Assembly: GCA_947476045.1 (NCBI GenBank)
Contig: CANJNZ010000041.1
Span: 1-40,363, forward strand
From: Chthoniobacteraceae bacterium
Lineage (GTDB): Bacteria > Verrucomicrobiota > Verrucomicrobiia > Chthoniobacterales > Chthoniobacteraceae
DNA length: 40,363 nucleotides
Direction: 5' to 3'
Part shown: piece after piece, positions 25,798 through 34,690 of the stretch
Layout: each line of letters starts with the position of its first letter
Numbering within the stretch: position 1 is the stretch's first letter
Made by a program: the position numbers and the translations under genes
The notes under the pieces: model-generated
Told to the model about the DNA's origin: nothing
Seen by the model: the letters and a program-made list of their open reading frames with translations, nothing else
Databases searched by the model: none

Positions 25798-26573
25798 AGA
25801 TTTGGGTTACCGGCAGTGTCGCCATTTCCGGTTCCTCACAGGTCATTTCGCAGTCGGGTGTAAAAGTGACGGTCTATGTCGAGGGCGATGTCTCCGCCAC
25901 AGGAAGCGGTGTTGTGAACCAGAGCAAGACAGCCGCGAATTTCATCATCAAAGGAGTGACGCCGACCGACGCTTCGGCACGCACTTACAGCCTCACTGGC
26001 TCTGCGGATTTTACTGCTGCGATTTATGCACCTGCATACGACATCACGCTTGGCGGCAACGGGACTTATTCGGGTGCATTTGTGGGGAAAACATTGAGCG
26101 TCACAGGTGGTTCCGCTGCGATTCATTACGATGAAGCCCTGAGCCGTTCCGGGGGCGGAGGTCAATACACGGTCGCAGCCTGGTGCGAAGACGTGAGGCA
26201 GGCCGGGCTCCAGTGGGTCAGTTCAGCGTGTGACTTCCGTTTTGCGGGAGAGGATGGAGACATTCATCACCATCAGATTCCGGGAGGGATTGTTCACGTC
26301 CTTGCGGATTTCCACATCCAGCACGCGGATGGATGGGTCGTTCTTTTCAATTTCCGGGATAGCGAGGCAGGTGGCGCGAAATCCCTTCGAGGATTTTTCC
26401 ACCGGCATTTCCACCGCCCAGTAGGTTCTTTCAAAATCCGGCAGATCTGGTTCGTCGAGCGCCGTGTTCAGGCGGGTGACAGCCCCGGAGAGGCCCAGAA
26501 TTCCAAAGTGTTTTTTCATCCGCTCCGGAAACCAAACCATGGGAGAGCCCTGCGGAATATTGCTCAGAATTAA
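25782..26573 (+). pseudogene. 3' part of the PilX/GspK-like gene, shifted frame
   Basis: This frame continues the PilX-like gene: LQGEIEIWVTGSVAISGSSQ, then DVSATGSGVVNQ, an IYAPAYDITLGGNGTYSGAFVGKTL block and IHYDEALSR. These are all typical of the polymer-like C-terminal domain of verrucomicrobial PilX-type proteins. The recognisable part ends around 26200 (QYTVAAWCEDVR). Beyond this the frame runs 350 bp antisense through the convergent PilO-like gene, which is not credible as protein; the original stop has probably been lost or another small indel is present. Confidence 0.6.
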
Positions 26574-26804
26574 ATGAAGCTCGCCGCTTGCTTTGTTAGT
26601 GCCTTGCTCCAGCGCCCAAGTTTCAGAAATCGTTTTTTGCGCACCCTCGATGCGTTCCTTTAACAACGTAATCTCACGCTGGGACTCCACTGCCATTTTA
26701 CCAAGAGGCGTGATCATGCGGCCGTAAACCTGCCAGCCAGCGAGCAGCGCGAGGCCGCAGGCAAGCACCGCACCACGCCGCATCCATTTTTCTCCGGGTT
26801 CCAT
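26223..26804 (-). CDS. PilO-like pilus assembly protein
   Basis: A 193-residue protein. A short cytoplasmic N-terminus is followed by a membrane helix (GAVLACGLALLAGWQVYG, about 11-28), then a heptad-like coiled coil (33-62) and a periplasmic alpha/beta domain with VSILSRKTEV at the end. This matches PilO/GspM architecture: single-pass, N-in, part of the inner-membrane alignment complex with PilN. It starts 2 bp after the stop of the receiver-PilN fusion gene. The two are therefore co-transcribed and are expected to form a heterodimer. It converges on the pilin genes. The family call rests on architecture and context, not on a strong motif. Confidence 0.7.
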   Translation of the reverse strand: MEPGEKWMRRGAVLACGLALLAGWQVYGRMITPLGKMAVESQREITLLKERIEGAQKTISETWALEQGTNKASGELHLILSNIPQGSPMVWFPERMKKHFGILGLSGAVTRLNTALDEPDLPDFERTYWAVEMPVEKSSKGFRATCLAIPEIEKNDPSIRVLDVEIRKDVNNPSRNLMVMNVSILSRKTEVTR

Positions 26805-26806
26805 GG

Positions 26807-28057
26807 TCAGCGTCCCTCCTTTCCATCGCCCGCCGGCGCCTCGTGGGGGCCGATTTGGGCAGTCATAGTAAAGTTGGCCCGTCCTTGTTCCGGCGTCGCC
26901 CCGGGCTTGTCTTCGATTTGCTCAAAACGAGTGGTCACCGGCCGCCCTTTCGCGATTTCCCTCAAATTCTCCTCTGCCTTCTGCCGGAATTGATCCGCGT
27001 GGAACCGGGACTCCTTTCCGCTGGCCACGCCAGAGAGGCGCACCTCGCAAAAACTTGAATCCTGATTTTTGCCACGAGCCCGGACCTCAAACAGTTCGAT
27101 CCTCGCATCTGCCGCCGCCAGAATGCTGTTCAGCGCCGGAGTCCAGCGGGACTTTGTCCGCTCCGCTTTAATCCGGCCCGCTTGATTTTGTTTCAATTCA
27201 AGCTTTGAGCGAATCGAGAGAGCCTTCTCGAGATTTGCCGATATCGCCGTCCATTCCTCTTCGCACGACTTGCGCTCCGCAGTCAGGGCAGCGGCTCGAT
27301 CCCGCGCATTGGAGTATCGGCTCCAAAGTCCCACCGAAAGAGCGAAAAGGAAAGTAAACGCCACCAGCATGAATGCCCTCAAACCGACGCCCTTGCGAAT
27401 CTGCGGCTCTTCCTCCGGGAGAGGGAGGGCGTCCCGCACCTCACCCTTTTCATTGGTGTGGCTCGAAAAGAATCTGGCGGCCGACACAGCCTTCTGAAAA
27501 CTGTCTCCCGGCTTGAAAGTTCCCGCGCCGCCCGGGCTGGTAGGCGAGTTGTCAAACACGCTGTGAAATGTGCGACGCACCTCAGTCAGGGCGATCGAGT
27601 CCAGCATTTTATCCAACGGAAACGGTTTCCGCAGCACGAAGCCATTGACGCTCTTGATGAAATCGTTTGTGCGCGCATCGTTTTGATGGCCTGTCATGAA
27701 AATGAACGCTTGGCAGAGAGCCGGGTGTATTCTTTCCACTGCGCGGTAAAACATGTCACCTGGCAGCCCCGGCATCATGATATCGCAAAGCACCGTCTTG
27801 AAATCGCTGGCCAGAACTTCGCGCACACCTTCACCGCCATTTTGGACAGCCACCACATCATAACCTTTCTCGACCAGGCAGTCCTTGATGACCTCACAGA
27901 ACGATACGTCGTCTTCGAGCAGTAAAATCCGTCCTTTTTTTGTAGTGCTGGGATTTACAGCCGGGGCGGGCGGTTTTCCCCCGTCATCTGGGCGCGGTGC
28001 AGCCAGCTCTGAACTCACATTATCTGAAGCTGGATTTTCGATGCATTCTTTCACCAC
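26807..28057 (-). CDS. Receiver domain - transmembrane helix - PilN-like fusion protein
   Basis: A 416-residue protein. Residues about 42-160 form a response-regulator receiver domain: RILLLEDD with acidic pair Asp49/Asp50, phospho-acceptor Asp92 in VLCDIMMPG, Thr122 (IFMTGHQ) and Lys144 (LRKPF). After a linker there is one membrane helix (RAFMLVAFTFLFALSVGLW, about 227-245). A coiled coil and a periplasmic domain follow (SRWTPALNSILAAADARIEL, FCEVRLSGVASGKES) with the strand order of PilN/GspL proteins. Topology would place the receiver in the cytoplasm where PilN normally offers its PilM-binding peptide. No histidine kinase is adjacent. Co-transcribed with the PilO-like gene. I infer phosphorylation-dependent control of pilus or secretion assembly. 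Confidence 0.85.
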   Translation of the reverse strand: MVKECIENPASDNVSSELAAPRPDDGGKPPAPAVNPSTTKKGRILLLEDDVSFCEVIKDCLVEKGYDVVAVQNGGEGVREVLASDFKTVLCDIMMPGLPGDMFYRAVERIHPALCQAFIFMTGHQNDARTNDFIKSVNGFVLRKPFPLDKMLDSIALTEVRRTFHSVFDNSPTSPGGAGTFKPGDSFQKAVSAARFFSSHTNEKGEVRDALPLPEEEPQIRKGVGLRAFMLVAFTFLFALSVGLWSRYSNARDRAAALTAERKSCEEEWTAISANLEKALSIRSKLELKQNQAGRIKAERTKSRWTPALNSILAAADARIELFEVRARGKNQDSSFCEVRLSGVASGKESRFHADQFRQKAEENLREIAKGRPVTTRFEQIEDKPGATPEQGRANFTMTAQIGPHEAPAGDGKEGR

Positions 28058-28146
28058 AGGATAGTTTAAGCGGGCGAAAAGTCTCTGTCTGCTTTCCGCT
28101 CCGCATCATTGCGACTTGCAATAAACATGCCGCATGGGGGCGGTGT

Positions 28147-29682
28147 TTACGCCCAGAGCTTACGGTCGAGGGTGCGGTATTGGATGGCTTCGCTAATGTG
28201 CTCTGGGGCGACGTGTTCGGAGGCGGCGAGGTCGGCGATGGTGCGGGCGACTTTGAGGATGCGGTCGTGGGCACGGGCGCTGAGCTGGAGGTTTTCCATG
28301 GCCATGCGGAGCATCGCCTCGGCTTCGGCATCGAGTGCGCAGAATTTGCGCACGTGGGCGCTGGTCATGCGGGCGTTGATGTGAGTTTTTCCCGCTCCGA
28401 AGCGGGCGTTCTGCAATGCGCGCGCTTTTACGACGCGTTCGCGGATTGCAGCGCTGGGTTCACCGGGTTCCTTGCCGCGCAGCTCCTCAAAAGGGACGGC
28501 GGGTGCTTCGACATGGAGGTCAATGCGATCTAGCAGCGGGCCGGAGATGCGCTCGCGGTAGCGCTCGACTTGGATCTGCGTGCAACGACAGGCGCGTTTC
28601 GGATCGCCGTGGTAGCCGCAGGGGCAGGGATTCATCGCGGCGACGAGCATGAACTCGGCGGGAAATGTCATCGTGCCGGCGGCGCGAGAGACGGTGACAC
28701 GCCCATCTTCGAGCGGCTGGCGGAGGACTTCGAGCGTGGTGCGTTTGAACTCGGGCAGCTCATCGAGAAAAAGCACGCCGTGGTGGGCGATGCTAATTTC
28801 GCCGGGGCTGGGGTTCATGCCGCCGCCGAGCAAACCGACATCGGAAACAGTGTGATGTGGCGAACGAAAAGGGCGCGTTGCGACAAATGATTGATCGAGC
28901 AGCAGTCCGCAGATGCTGTGAATTTTCGTAGTTTCGATGGCCTCCTCCATCGTCATCGGCGGTAGGATGGTGGGGACGCGCTTGCTGATCATACTTTTTC
29001 CGGAGCCGGGCGGCCCGATGAGCAGCAAACCGTGTCCACCACTGGCGGCGATCTCGATGGCGCGTTTGACGTGGTGCTGTCCTCGCACGTCGGAAAAATC
29101 TACGTCGTAGCTTTGGTGACGGGCGAAGAACTCGGTGAGGTTTTCGCGCACGGGAGTGAGGGTTTTTTCGCCGGTGAAAAACATGAAGCACTCGCGCAGA
29201 TTGTTCACGCCATAGACTTCGATGCCCTCGACCATCGCCGCCTCGCGGGCGTTCGCTGCGGGGACGACGACTTTTTTTCTGCCCTGCCTCCGGGCTTCGA
29301 GTGCGACCGGCAGCACGCCGCGCACGGGCCGCACCGCGCCATCGAGCGCCAACTCACCGACGAAGCAAAACTCCTCCGTATTTTGCAATTTCACGCCCTG
29401 CACGCAGGCGAGCATCCCGAGTGCGATGGGGAGATCAAAACTGGGGCCTTCCTTTTTTACATCGGCGGGCGCGAGGTTCACGGTGACGTGGCCGGTGGGC
29501 CAGCGGTAGCCGCTGTTTGCGATGGAGGTTTTCACGCGATCACGCGCTTCTTTCACGGCGACATCGGGCAGGCCGACGATGACGATCACGTCCTTGTCGC
29601 CACCGCCCATGGCGCTGACTTCCACTTCGAGATCGAAGGCATCCACGCCGGACACCGCTGCGGAGAACACTTTTGCGAGCAT
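28147..29682 (-). CDS. comM: ComM/YifB-family Mg-chelatase-like AAA+ ATPase
   Basis: A 511-residue protein from the ATG at 29682, the usual length of the family; the open frame to 29841 lies in a repeat-rich leader and is not used. The N-terminal Lon-protease-like fold has [19 protein letters not shown] and [14 protein letters not shown]. Walker A is GPPGSGKS (223-230) and Walker B is [10 protein letters not shown] (303-312). A zinc-like cluster [15 protein letters not shown] and the sensor block [11 protein letters not shown] follow. ComM is a hexameric helicase that promotes branch migration during natural transformation. Its position next to type IV pilus-like genes fits a competence context, though it is also widespread outside competent species. 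Confidence 0.93.
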   Translation of the reverse strand: MLAKVFSAAVSGVDAFDLEVEVSAMGGGDKDVIVIVGLPDVAVKEARDRVKTSIANSGYRWPTGHVTVNLAPADVKKEGPSFDLPIALGMLACVQGVKLQNTEEFCFVGELALDGAVRPVRGVLPVALEARRQGRKKVVVPAANAREAAMVEGIEVYGVNNLRECFMFFTGEKTLTPVRENLTEFFARHQSYDVDFSDVRGQHHVKRAIEIAASGGHGLLLIGPPGSGKSMISKRVPTILPPMTMEEAIETTKIHSICGLLLDQSFVATRPFRSPHHTVSDVGLLGGGMNPSPGEISIAHHGVLFLDELPEFKRTTLEVLRQPLEDGRVTVSRAAGTMTFPAEFMLVAAMNPCPCGYHGDPKRACRCTQIQVERYRERISGPLLDRIDLHVEAPAVPFEELRGKEPGEPSAAIRERVVKARALQNARFGAGKTHINARMTSAHVRKFCALDAEAEAMLRMAMENLQLSARAHDRILKVARTIADLAASEHVAPEHISEAIQYRTLDRKLWA

Positions 29683-29756
29683 GGCGATGGAACGTGGCAG
29701 GGAGAGGGGAGGTGGGCAAGAAGGGGATTGGTGGAAGTCTGTTCCGTCCATCCGTG

Positions 29757-29815
29757 CCAGAATGACGAATGACGCCCTCCGTGTTCTCCGTGATCTTGTA
29801 GTAAAAAGTGTGGCG
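29757..29815. repeat. Copy of the GAATGACGAATG intergenic repeat plus a CCGTGTTCTCCGTG unit
   Basis: gaatgacgaatgacg is followed by cctccgtgttctccgtgatc. The first part is the same word found in the repeat clusters at 37899-37992 and 38567-38672. It lies in the gap upstream of the ComM gene. Confidence 0.55.
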
Positions 29816-29864
29816 CGATGATCGGGATTGGCAGGACTCACGGAAATGAGCGATAATCTCCGTC

Positions 29865-30401
29865 ATGGCCGGTTACTCCGATTTCATTGAACGCCTGCTT
29901 CTCAATCCCGACTTGTTCCGCAAACTCACGCCTAGCGAACCGCTGAGTTGGGAGTTGCCCGGGAAAATCCGCGATACTGCCGATTCCGTGCTGACCGGCG
30001 GCGCGACGATTTCGGATGCGCGCATTTTCGCGCTCGTGCGTGGCGGGCTGTTTTACGCGTCGGATGATCTCGATTCAGCACACCGGATTTTTCAGGACGA
30101 GCCGGGCGACCTTGGCAGCTACTGGCACGGGATGCTGCACCGCCGCGAAGGTGATTTCGACAATGCGCGCTATTGGTTCCGTCGCGCGGGGCTGCTGCCG
30201 TGTTTTTCCAAAATGCACGCAGCCGCAAGTGAGCACTCGGCGACAATGGCGAAGCAGCCGACATGGGATGCGTATCTTTTCACGGGCGCGTGCGAGCAGG
30301 TGAAATTCGGCGCGGATGAATTGCTCGCGGAGTGCGTGGCGCTCCAGCGCGTGGAGTTTGAAGTGCTGCTCAATTACTGCTGGCGGCAGAGTGTGGGCTG
30401 A
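29865..30401 (+). CDS. Conserved hypothetical protein, possible TPR-like fold
   Basis: A 178-residue soluble protein from the ATG at 29865. The most distinctive segment is GSYWHGMLHRREGDFDNARYWF (about 86-107), whose spacing of aromatic and small residues resembles a tetratricopeptide-type helix pair. The rest is mainly helical. No signal peptide, membrane segment or catalytic motif is visible. It stands alone between the divergent ComM gene and the serine hydrolase. Function not recognised. Confidence 0.75.
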   Translation: MAGYSDFIERLLLNPDLFRKLTPSEPLSWELPGKIRDTADSVLTGGATISDARIFALVRGGLFYASDDLDSAHRIFQDEPGDLGSYWHGMLHRREGDFDNARYWFRRAGLLPCFSKMHAAASEHSATMAKQPTWDAYLFTGACEQVKFGADELLAECVALQRVEFEVLLNYCWRQSVG

Positions 30402-30470
30402 CGCTGTGTATTTCGTTTCATCACACGTTCATTTGCGTGCGGGCGTGGAGTGCGCTTCTCTTTGCTCAAC

Positions 30471-31574
30471 ATGAAGCTCCGATATTTCACCGCTGCGCTG
30501 CTCGCCATTGCAGCGGTCTTGCGGGCGGAGGTGGTGGATATTTCAGATCAAGTGGAGCGCGTCCGCGATGAACATGATGTGCCTGCGCTCGCGGTGGCGG
30601 CGATGGACGAGGGAAAACTCGTGGCCATCGGAGCGGCGGGTCTGCGCAATGTGCGGCGGAAAAAAGAAGTGACGACCGACGATGTGTGGCTGCTCAGTTC
30701 CTGCACGAAGAGCATGACGGCGAGTGTCGCGGCGATGTTGGTGGAGGAGGATCTCATCCGATGGAATTCCACGCTGGCGGAAATTTTTCCCGACCAACTC
30801 GAAAAAATGGATGAAGCGTGGCAGGAGGTGACGCTGGAGCAATTGCTCGTTCATCGCGGTGGTGCTCCGCACGAACCGCCAGCGGAACTTTGGAAAGATG
30901 CGCTGGAGCGCAAAGGCAAACCCGCCGAGCAGCGCGAAGCTTTTGTGCAGGGATTGCTCGCCCTGCCTCCCGCGAACAAGCCGGGCTCCCGCTGGGAATA
31001 CAGCGATAGCGGCTACGCGATTGCGGGCGTGATGCTGGAGCGCGTGAGTGGAAAGGCGTTCGAGGATTTACTTCGCGCGCGAATTTTCGAACCGCTCGGA
31101 CTGAAAAGTGCGGGCTTCGGCGCTCCGGCCATGGCGGGGCAGCTTGATCAGCCTTGGGGTCATCGCGGTTACGAATCGCCTTTCACTCCCGTAGCGCCGG
31201 GTCCGGATGCGGACTATCCGCCTGCCATCGCGCCGGCGGCGACCGTCCACATGAGCATCGCGGATTTCGCGCGCTACGCGCAGTGGCATGTCGAGGGCGC
31301 TCGCGGGACGGAGCGGCTGTTGAGCGCGGAATCTTTTAAAAAACTGCACACACCGCCCGATGGCCAGGAATACGCGATGGGATGGGCAGTGACGAAACGC
31401 AAATGGGCAGGCGGTGTCGCGCTCATGCACAATGGGCAGAACACGATGTTTTACGCCGTGATGTGGCTCGGGCCGGGTGAAAACACGTGCTTCGTTGCTG
31501 CGTGCAATGCCGACTGTCAGGACGCACAGGACGCGTGCGACGATGCCATACGAATTCTGATCAATGAGTTTTAG
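30471..31574 (+). CDS. Secreted serine hydrolase, beta-lactamase/esterase family (class C-like)
   Basis: A 367-residue protein from the ATG at 30471 with a signal peptide (about 1-19, AAVLRA). The active-site motif S-x-x-K is S77-C-T-K80 (LLSSCTKSMTASV). The second motif is Y177-S-D rather than the canonical Y-x-N. The third is H-N-G (LMHNGQN), the usual H-x-G replacement for K-T-G. The family covers class C beta-lactamases, D-Ala-D-Ala carboxypeptidases and esterases. The Y-S-D variant and gene context do not identify a substrate. The open frame starting at 30450 is only a short extension before the signal peptide. Confidence 0.9.
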   Translation: MKLRYFTAALLAIAAVLRAEVVDISDQVERVRDEHDVPALAVAAMDEGKLVAIGAAGLRNVRRKKEVTTDDVWLLSSCTKSMTASVAAMLVEEDLIRWNSTLAEIFPDQLEKMDEAWQEVTLEQLLVHRGGAPHEPPAELWKDALERKGKPAEQREAFVQGLLALPPANKPGSRWEYSDSGYAIAGVMLERVSGKAFEDLLRARIFEPLGLKSAGFGAPAMAGQLDQPWGHRGYESPFTPVAPGPDADYPPAIAPAATVHMSIADFARYAQWHVEGARGTERLLSAESFKKLHTPPDGQEYAMGWAVTKRKWAGGVALMHNGQNTMFYAVMWLGPGENTCFVAACNADCQDAQDACDDAIRILINEF

Positions 31575-31622
31575 CGCACGCTTCCCATCCGGCATCCGCT
31601 GCCTCTACAAGCAACGAGCACC

Positions 31623-33569
31623 ATGGGCCTGACCACCCAGACATACGACATCATCACCCGCCTCGCGGTCGGGAACGGCGCGATTGTGTATCGTGCTGTC
31701 GAAAAGGATACGATGCGGCAGGTCGCGTTGAAATTACTCACGCAGGAAGGCGATGTGGATCACCGGCTGGATCTGGATGCGCTTTTTACCGACGAGGCCT
31801 GGCTTCGTTCGATTGATGGCACGCATGTCTGCCGTCTGCTTACCGCTTACTCCGACGACGACGGCCCGGTGCTCGCCTATGAATACGCCCCCGGCATGAA
31901 CGGTGCGGAACTCCCGCTCCAAAAACCGCTCGACGCCACGCAGGCTCTCGACGTCGCCGCGCAACTCATAAGCGCGCTCCGCAGTGGCGAGCGCCAGCGT
32001 TGCCCGCATGGCGATCTGAAACCGTCGAACATCGTCTTTGTGGATTTGCCCGGCGGGCGCCCCTACGTGTTTGTGTTGGATTGGGGTCTCGCTGCGTATC
32101 GGCAGACGACGCCGGATGACTCGCTGAACTACTTCGCGCCGGAGATGCTTGCGGGCGATCCTCCTTCGCACCGGGCGGATCTTTTTTCAGCGGGAGCTGT
32201 GCTTTTTTACCTCTACACGGGGAAGTTGCTCGTCGTCGGGACGGACCGGCAGCAGATCATGGATGCGTGGCAGGATGTCCGCCCCGAGATGCTCGCCGAG
32301 TTGAGACCCGACCTTTCGTCCAAGCTCGTCGAATGGGTGTGCGGACTCCTCGCGCTCGATCCATTGCAAAGGCCCGCGTCCGCAGTCGAGGCGGGTGCCG
32401 CACTCGCACAACTCGGCCCGCCGCCGCCGATGGTGCCACCGGAAGTCATCCGCCCACGCCCGGTGCCAAAGCCAGCGCCAGCTCCGGTGCCGCCAGTCCA
32501 CAGACCCTCGTCTGTCGTGCCGCCGCCGTATGCATCGGGCATCCGCGCTTCCGCTGCGATGGATGATGCGATCATCGCGCCGGTTCCGCGCATTCCACCG
32601 GTTGTTCAAAAGCCAAGTTCGCTCCCGACGATTTTGATCTACGCCATGCTGGTCATCGTTGTGGTCGGCGGCATGTGGTGGGCGCTCACTCGGAAGCCGG
32701 ACACCGCCGCACAGGAGCCAGCGGTGGAAAATCCCAGCGCAACTCCGCGCCCACCGTCTCCATCGGTGCCACAGCCGCCCGCGCCTGCGCCGGTGAAGGT
32801 CGCAGTCCCGGACGGTGCTCCCATTGTGCTCAAGGCCAATGGGCCGATCATCGCCGAGGAATCTTTCACTTACCGGGATGGGCAAAACATTAAGGGAAAG
32901 GCCGGAGGCAAAGGATGGGATGCACCTTGGCAGGGACTCGAAGCTAAAATCGAGAACGGTTCACTTTCCTACCTCAATCACCCTGCGAGCGGTGGCACGC
33001 TCTTTATCCCGGGACAAGGGCCTCCGATCGTGCTGACACGCCCGGTCGGTCCATCTGCGCGTTTCATTCCCGATCCGGCGAAAGCCGGGCACTGGTATAT
33101 GAGTATGCTCATTCACCACATGAGCAGTTCACCCGCGCCGGGCGGCGAGATATTAATCAACCCGATCAGCCTCGGAGACGTGAACAATTTCGTCCACATA
33201 TCCGTGGGGGAAAAAAGCGGCGTATTGCACGTCGGTCTCAACGACGACGCGCACAAGGTCGAGCTGCCACAGGACGGCAAGCCGATCTACCTCATCCTCC
33301 GCATTGATTTGAAAAACCCGATGTCCGGAAAATACGACATCAAGGGAACGCTCTGGATCAACCCCGATCTCGGTTCAGCGAAACCCGACAAAACCGGCCA
33401 GAGGCTCGAAGTGGAATTGAAAAGCCAGAGCGTCCCTCAACAATTCGGCCTGCACGTGCGAAAGAGGATCGGCAAGAGCGATACCCGAATTGACGAAGTG
33501 CGTTTCGCCCGTCGCATGGCCGACATGGTTTTCAAACCAGTCGTCGAGGAAGAGGAAGTCGGGCCGTAG
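31623..33569 (+). CDS. Transmembrane serine/threonine protein kinase with extracellular domain
   Basis: A 648-residue protein. The kinase domain (about 7-260) has a glycine-rich loop LAVGNGAIVYRA, Lys37 in VALKLL and catalytic loop HGDLKPSN (129-136), where the usual HRD Arg is Gly. The metal-binding motif is DWG (153-155) instead of DFG, with APE at 172-174. The catalytic Asp, Lys and Asn are present, so it may be active; HGD marks it as non-RD. A proline-rich linker (266-332) leads to a membrane helix (about 335-355). A 290-residue outside domain with GKGWDAPWQG and beta-rich sequence suggests a LamG/concanavalin-like fold. Its stop is 2 bp from the convergent RsgA stop. Ligand and substrates unknown. 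Confidence 0.9.
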   Translation: MGLTTQTYDIITRLAVGNGAIVYRAVEKDTMRQVALKLLTQEGDVDHRLDLDALFTDEAWLRSIDGTHVCRLLTAYSDDDGPVLAYEYAPGMNGAELPLQKPLDATQALDVAAQLISALRSGERQRCPHGDLKPSNIVFVDLPGGRPYVFVLDWGLAAYRQTTPDDSLNYFAPEMLAGDPPSHRADLFSAGAVLFYLYTGKLLVVGTDRQQIMDAWQDVRPEMLAELRPDLSSKLVEWVCGLLALDPLQRPASAVEAGAALAQLGPPPPMVPPEVIRPRPVPKPAPAPVPPVHRPSSVVPPPYASGIRASAAMDDAIIAPVPRIPPVVQKPSSLPTILIYAMLVIVVVGGMWWALTRKPDTAAQEPAVENPSATPRPPSPSVPQPPAPAPVKVAVPDGAPIVLKANGPIIAEESFTYRDGQNIKGKAGGKGWDAPWQGLEAKIENGSLSYLNHPASGGTLFIPGQGPPIVLTRPVGPSARFIPDPAKAGHWYMSMLIHHMSSSPAPGGEILINPISLGDVNNFVHISVGEKSGVLHVGLNDDAHKVELPQDGKPIYLILRIDLKNPMSGKYDIKGTLWINPDLGSAKPDKTGQRLEVELKSQSVPQQFGLHVRKRIGKSDTRIDEVRFARRMADMVFKPVVEEEEVGP

Positions 33570-33571
33570 CG

Positions 33572-34687
33572 CTAATCCCGCCCGCGTCGTGGCTCGTGGT
33601 CGTGCTCGCTGTCTCTGCGCTCGGCGTATTTTCGCGCTTTCTTTTGCTGCTGGCGGCGGATGTGGCGGTCGGCGGTCATCTGTCGCTTCTTGCGGTTGAG
33701 GTGGAGTTTTTCGATCTCCTCTTCCAGCTTCTGGAAGCCCTCGAAACGCGCCATGCTCAGCTTCCCGGAAGCCATCGCGGCGCGGATTGCGCAGCCTTTG
33801 TCGGTGCCGTGTTTGCAGTCGTGGAATTTGCACTGCGCGGCCAGTTCCTCGATGTCGGCGAAACGCTCGCGCAGCGTCATCTCGTCCGTCCACATGTGGA
33901 TTTCGCGGATGCCCGGATTATCAATCAGGATGCCGCCGCCCGGCAGGATGATCAGTTCGCGCGCAGTCGTGCTGTGGCGGCCTTTGCCGGTCGTCTCGTT
34001 CACCTCGTCGGTCCACTGGTATTCTTCGCCGAGCAGATGATTCATCACCGACGACTTCCCCACGCCGCTGGAGCCGACGAGCGTCATCGAAACGCCGCGC
34101 TTCAAGTATTGCCGCAGCGCCTTGAGACTCGTTCCCTTTTGCGTGCTGGTGATGTGAACATCCGCATCCGGGCTCAGCGCACGGATCGCATCCGCCGCCT
34201 CGCGGTTTTTTTCATCGGGGAAAAGATCGGCCTTGTTCACCAGCACCACGGCCTTCGCGCGACTCTTCCCGATGATTGCAAAGTAGCGCTCCATCCGCCG
34301 CAGGCTGTAGTCCGGCCCCGCGTCCGTCACCACAACGACCACGCCGACATTTGCCGCGATGACCTGCTCCTCCGTGCTCCGGCCCGACATTTTTCGCGAA
34401 AGACAAGTCTGCCGCGACAGCCGTGCGCGAATCATCGTCTCGGCATCTTCGCCGCCGAGTTCCAGCGCCACCCAGTCGCCCACGGCGGGCAGTTCGGCAT
34501 CAGTCTCCGCGTCGTGGTAAACCTTCCCGCTCATCGTCACCTCCAGTTCCTCGCCATCGCCGAGCAGCGCACCGTAGGTGATCTTGTTGTCGCGGATCAG
34601 CCGCGCAGGCTTCCATCCTTGCTCATAAAAAGGAGCGAACTCCTTTTCAAATTCCGCATTCCATCCGAGGTCTTCGAGAGTCATCAC
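33572..34687 (-). CDS. rsgA: Ribosome biogenesis GTPase RsgA (YjeQ)
   Basis: A 371-residue circularly permuted GTPase. An OB-fold region (about 30-100, VGDWVALEL) is followed by the permuted G motifs: G4 NKAD (151-154), G1 GSSGVGKSS (205-213) and G3 DNPG (256-259). The C-terminal zinc-binding domain has Cys286, Cys291, His293 and Cys299 (C-x4-C-x-H-x5-C). RsgA checks late maturation of the 30S subunit. The C-terminus is an extended basic tail. A second Met at residue 2 is an alternative start. It follows the EngB gene by 3 bp, so two ribosome-assembly GTPases form an operon. Confidence 0.95.
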   Translation of the reverse strand: MMTLEDLGWNAEFEKEFAPFYEQGWKPARLIRDNKITYGALLGDGEELEVTMSGKVYHDAETDAELPAVGDWVALELGGEDAETMIRARLSRQTCLSRKMSGRSTEEQVIAANVGVVVVVTDAGPDYSLRRMERYFAIIGKSRAKAVVLVNKADLFPDEKNREAADAIRALSPDADVHITSTQKGTSLKALRQYLKRGVSMTLVGSSGVGKSSVMNHLLGEEYQWTDEVNETTGKGRHSTTARELIILPGGGILIDNPGIREIHMWTDEMTLRERFADIEELAAQCKFHDCKHGTDKGCAIRAAMASGKLSMARFEGFQKLEEEIEKLHLNRKKRQMTADRHIRRQQQKKARKYAERRDSEHDHEPRRGRD

Positions 34688-34690
34688 CTG

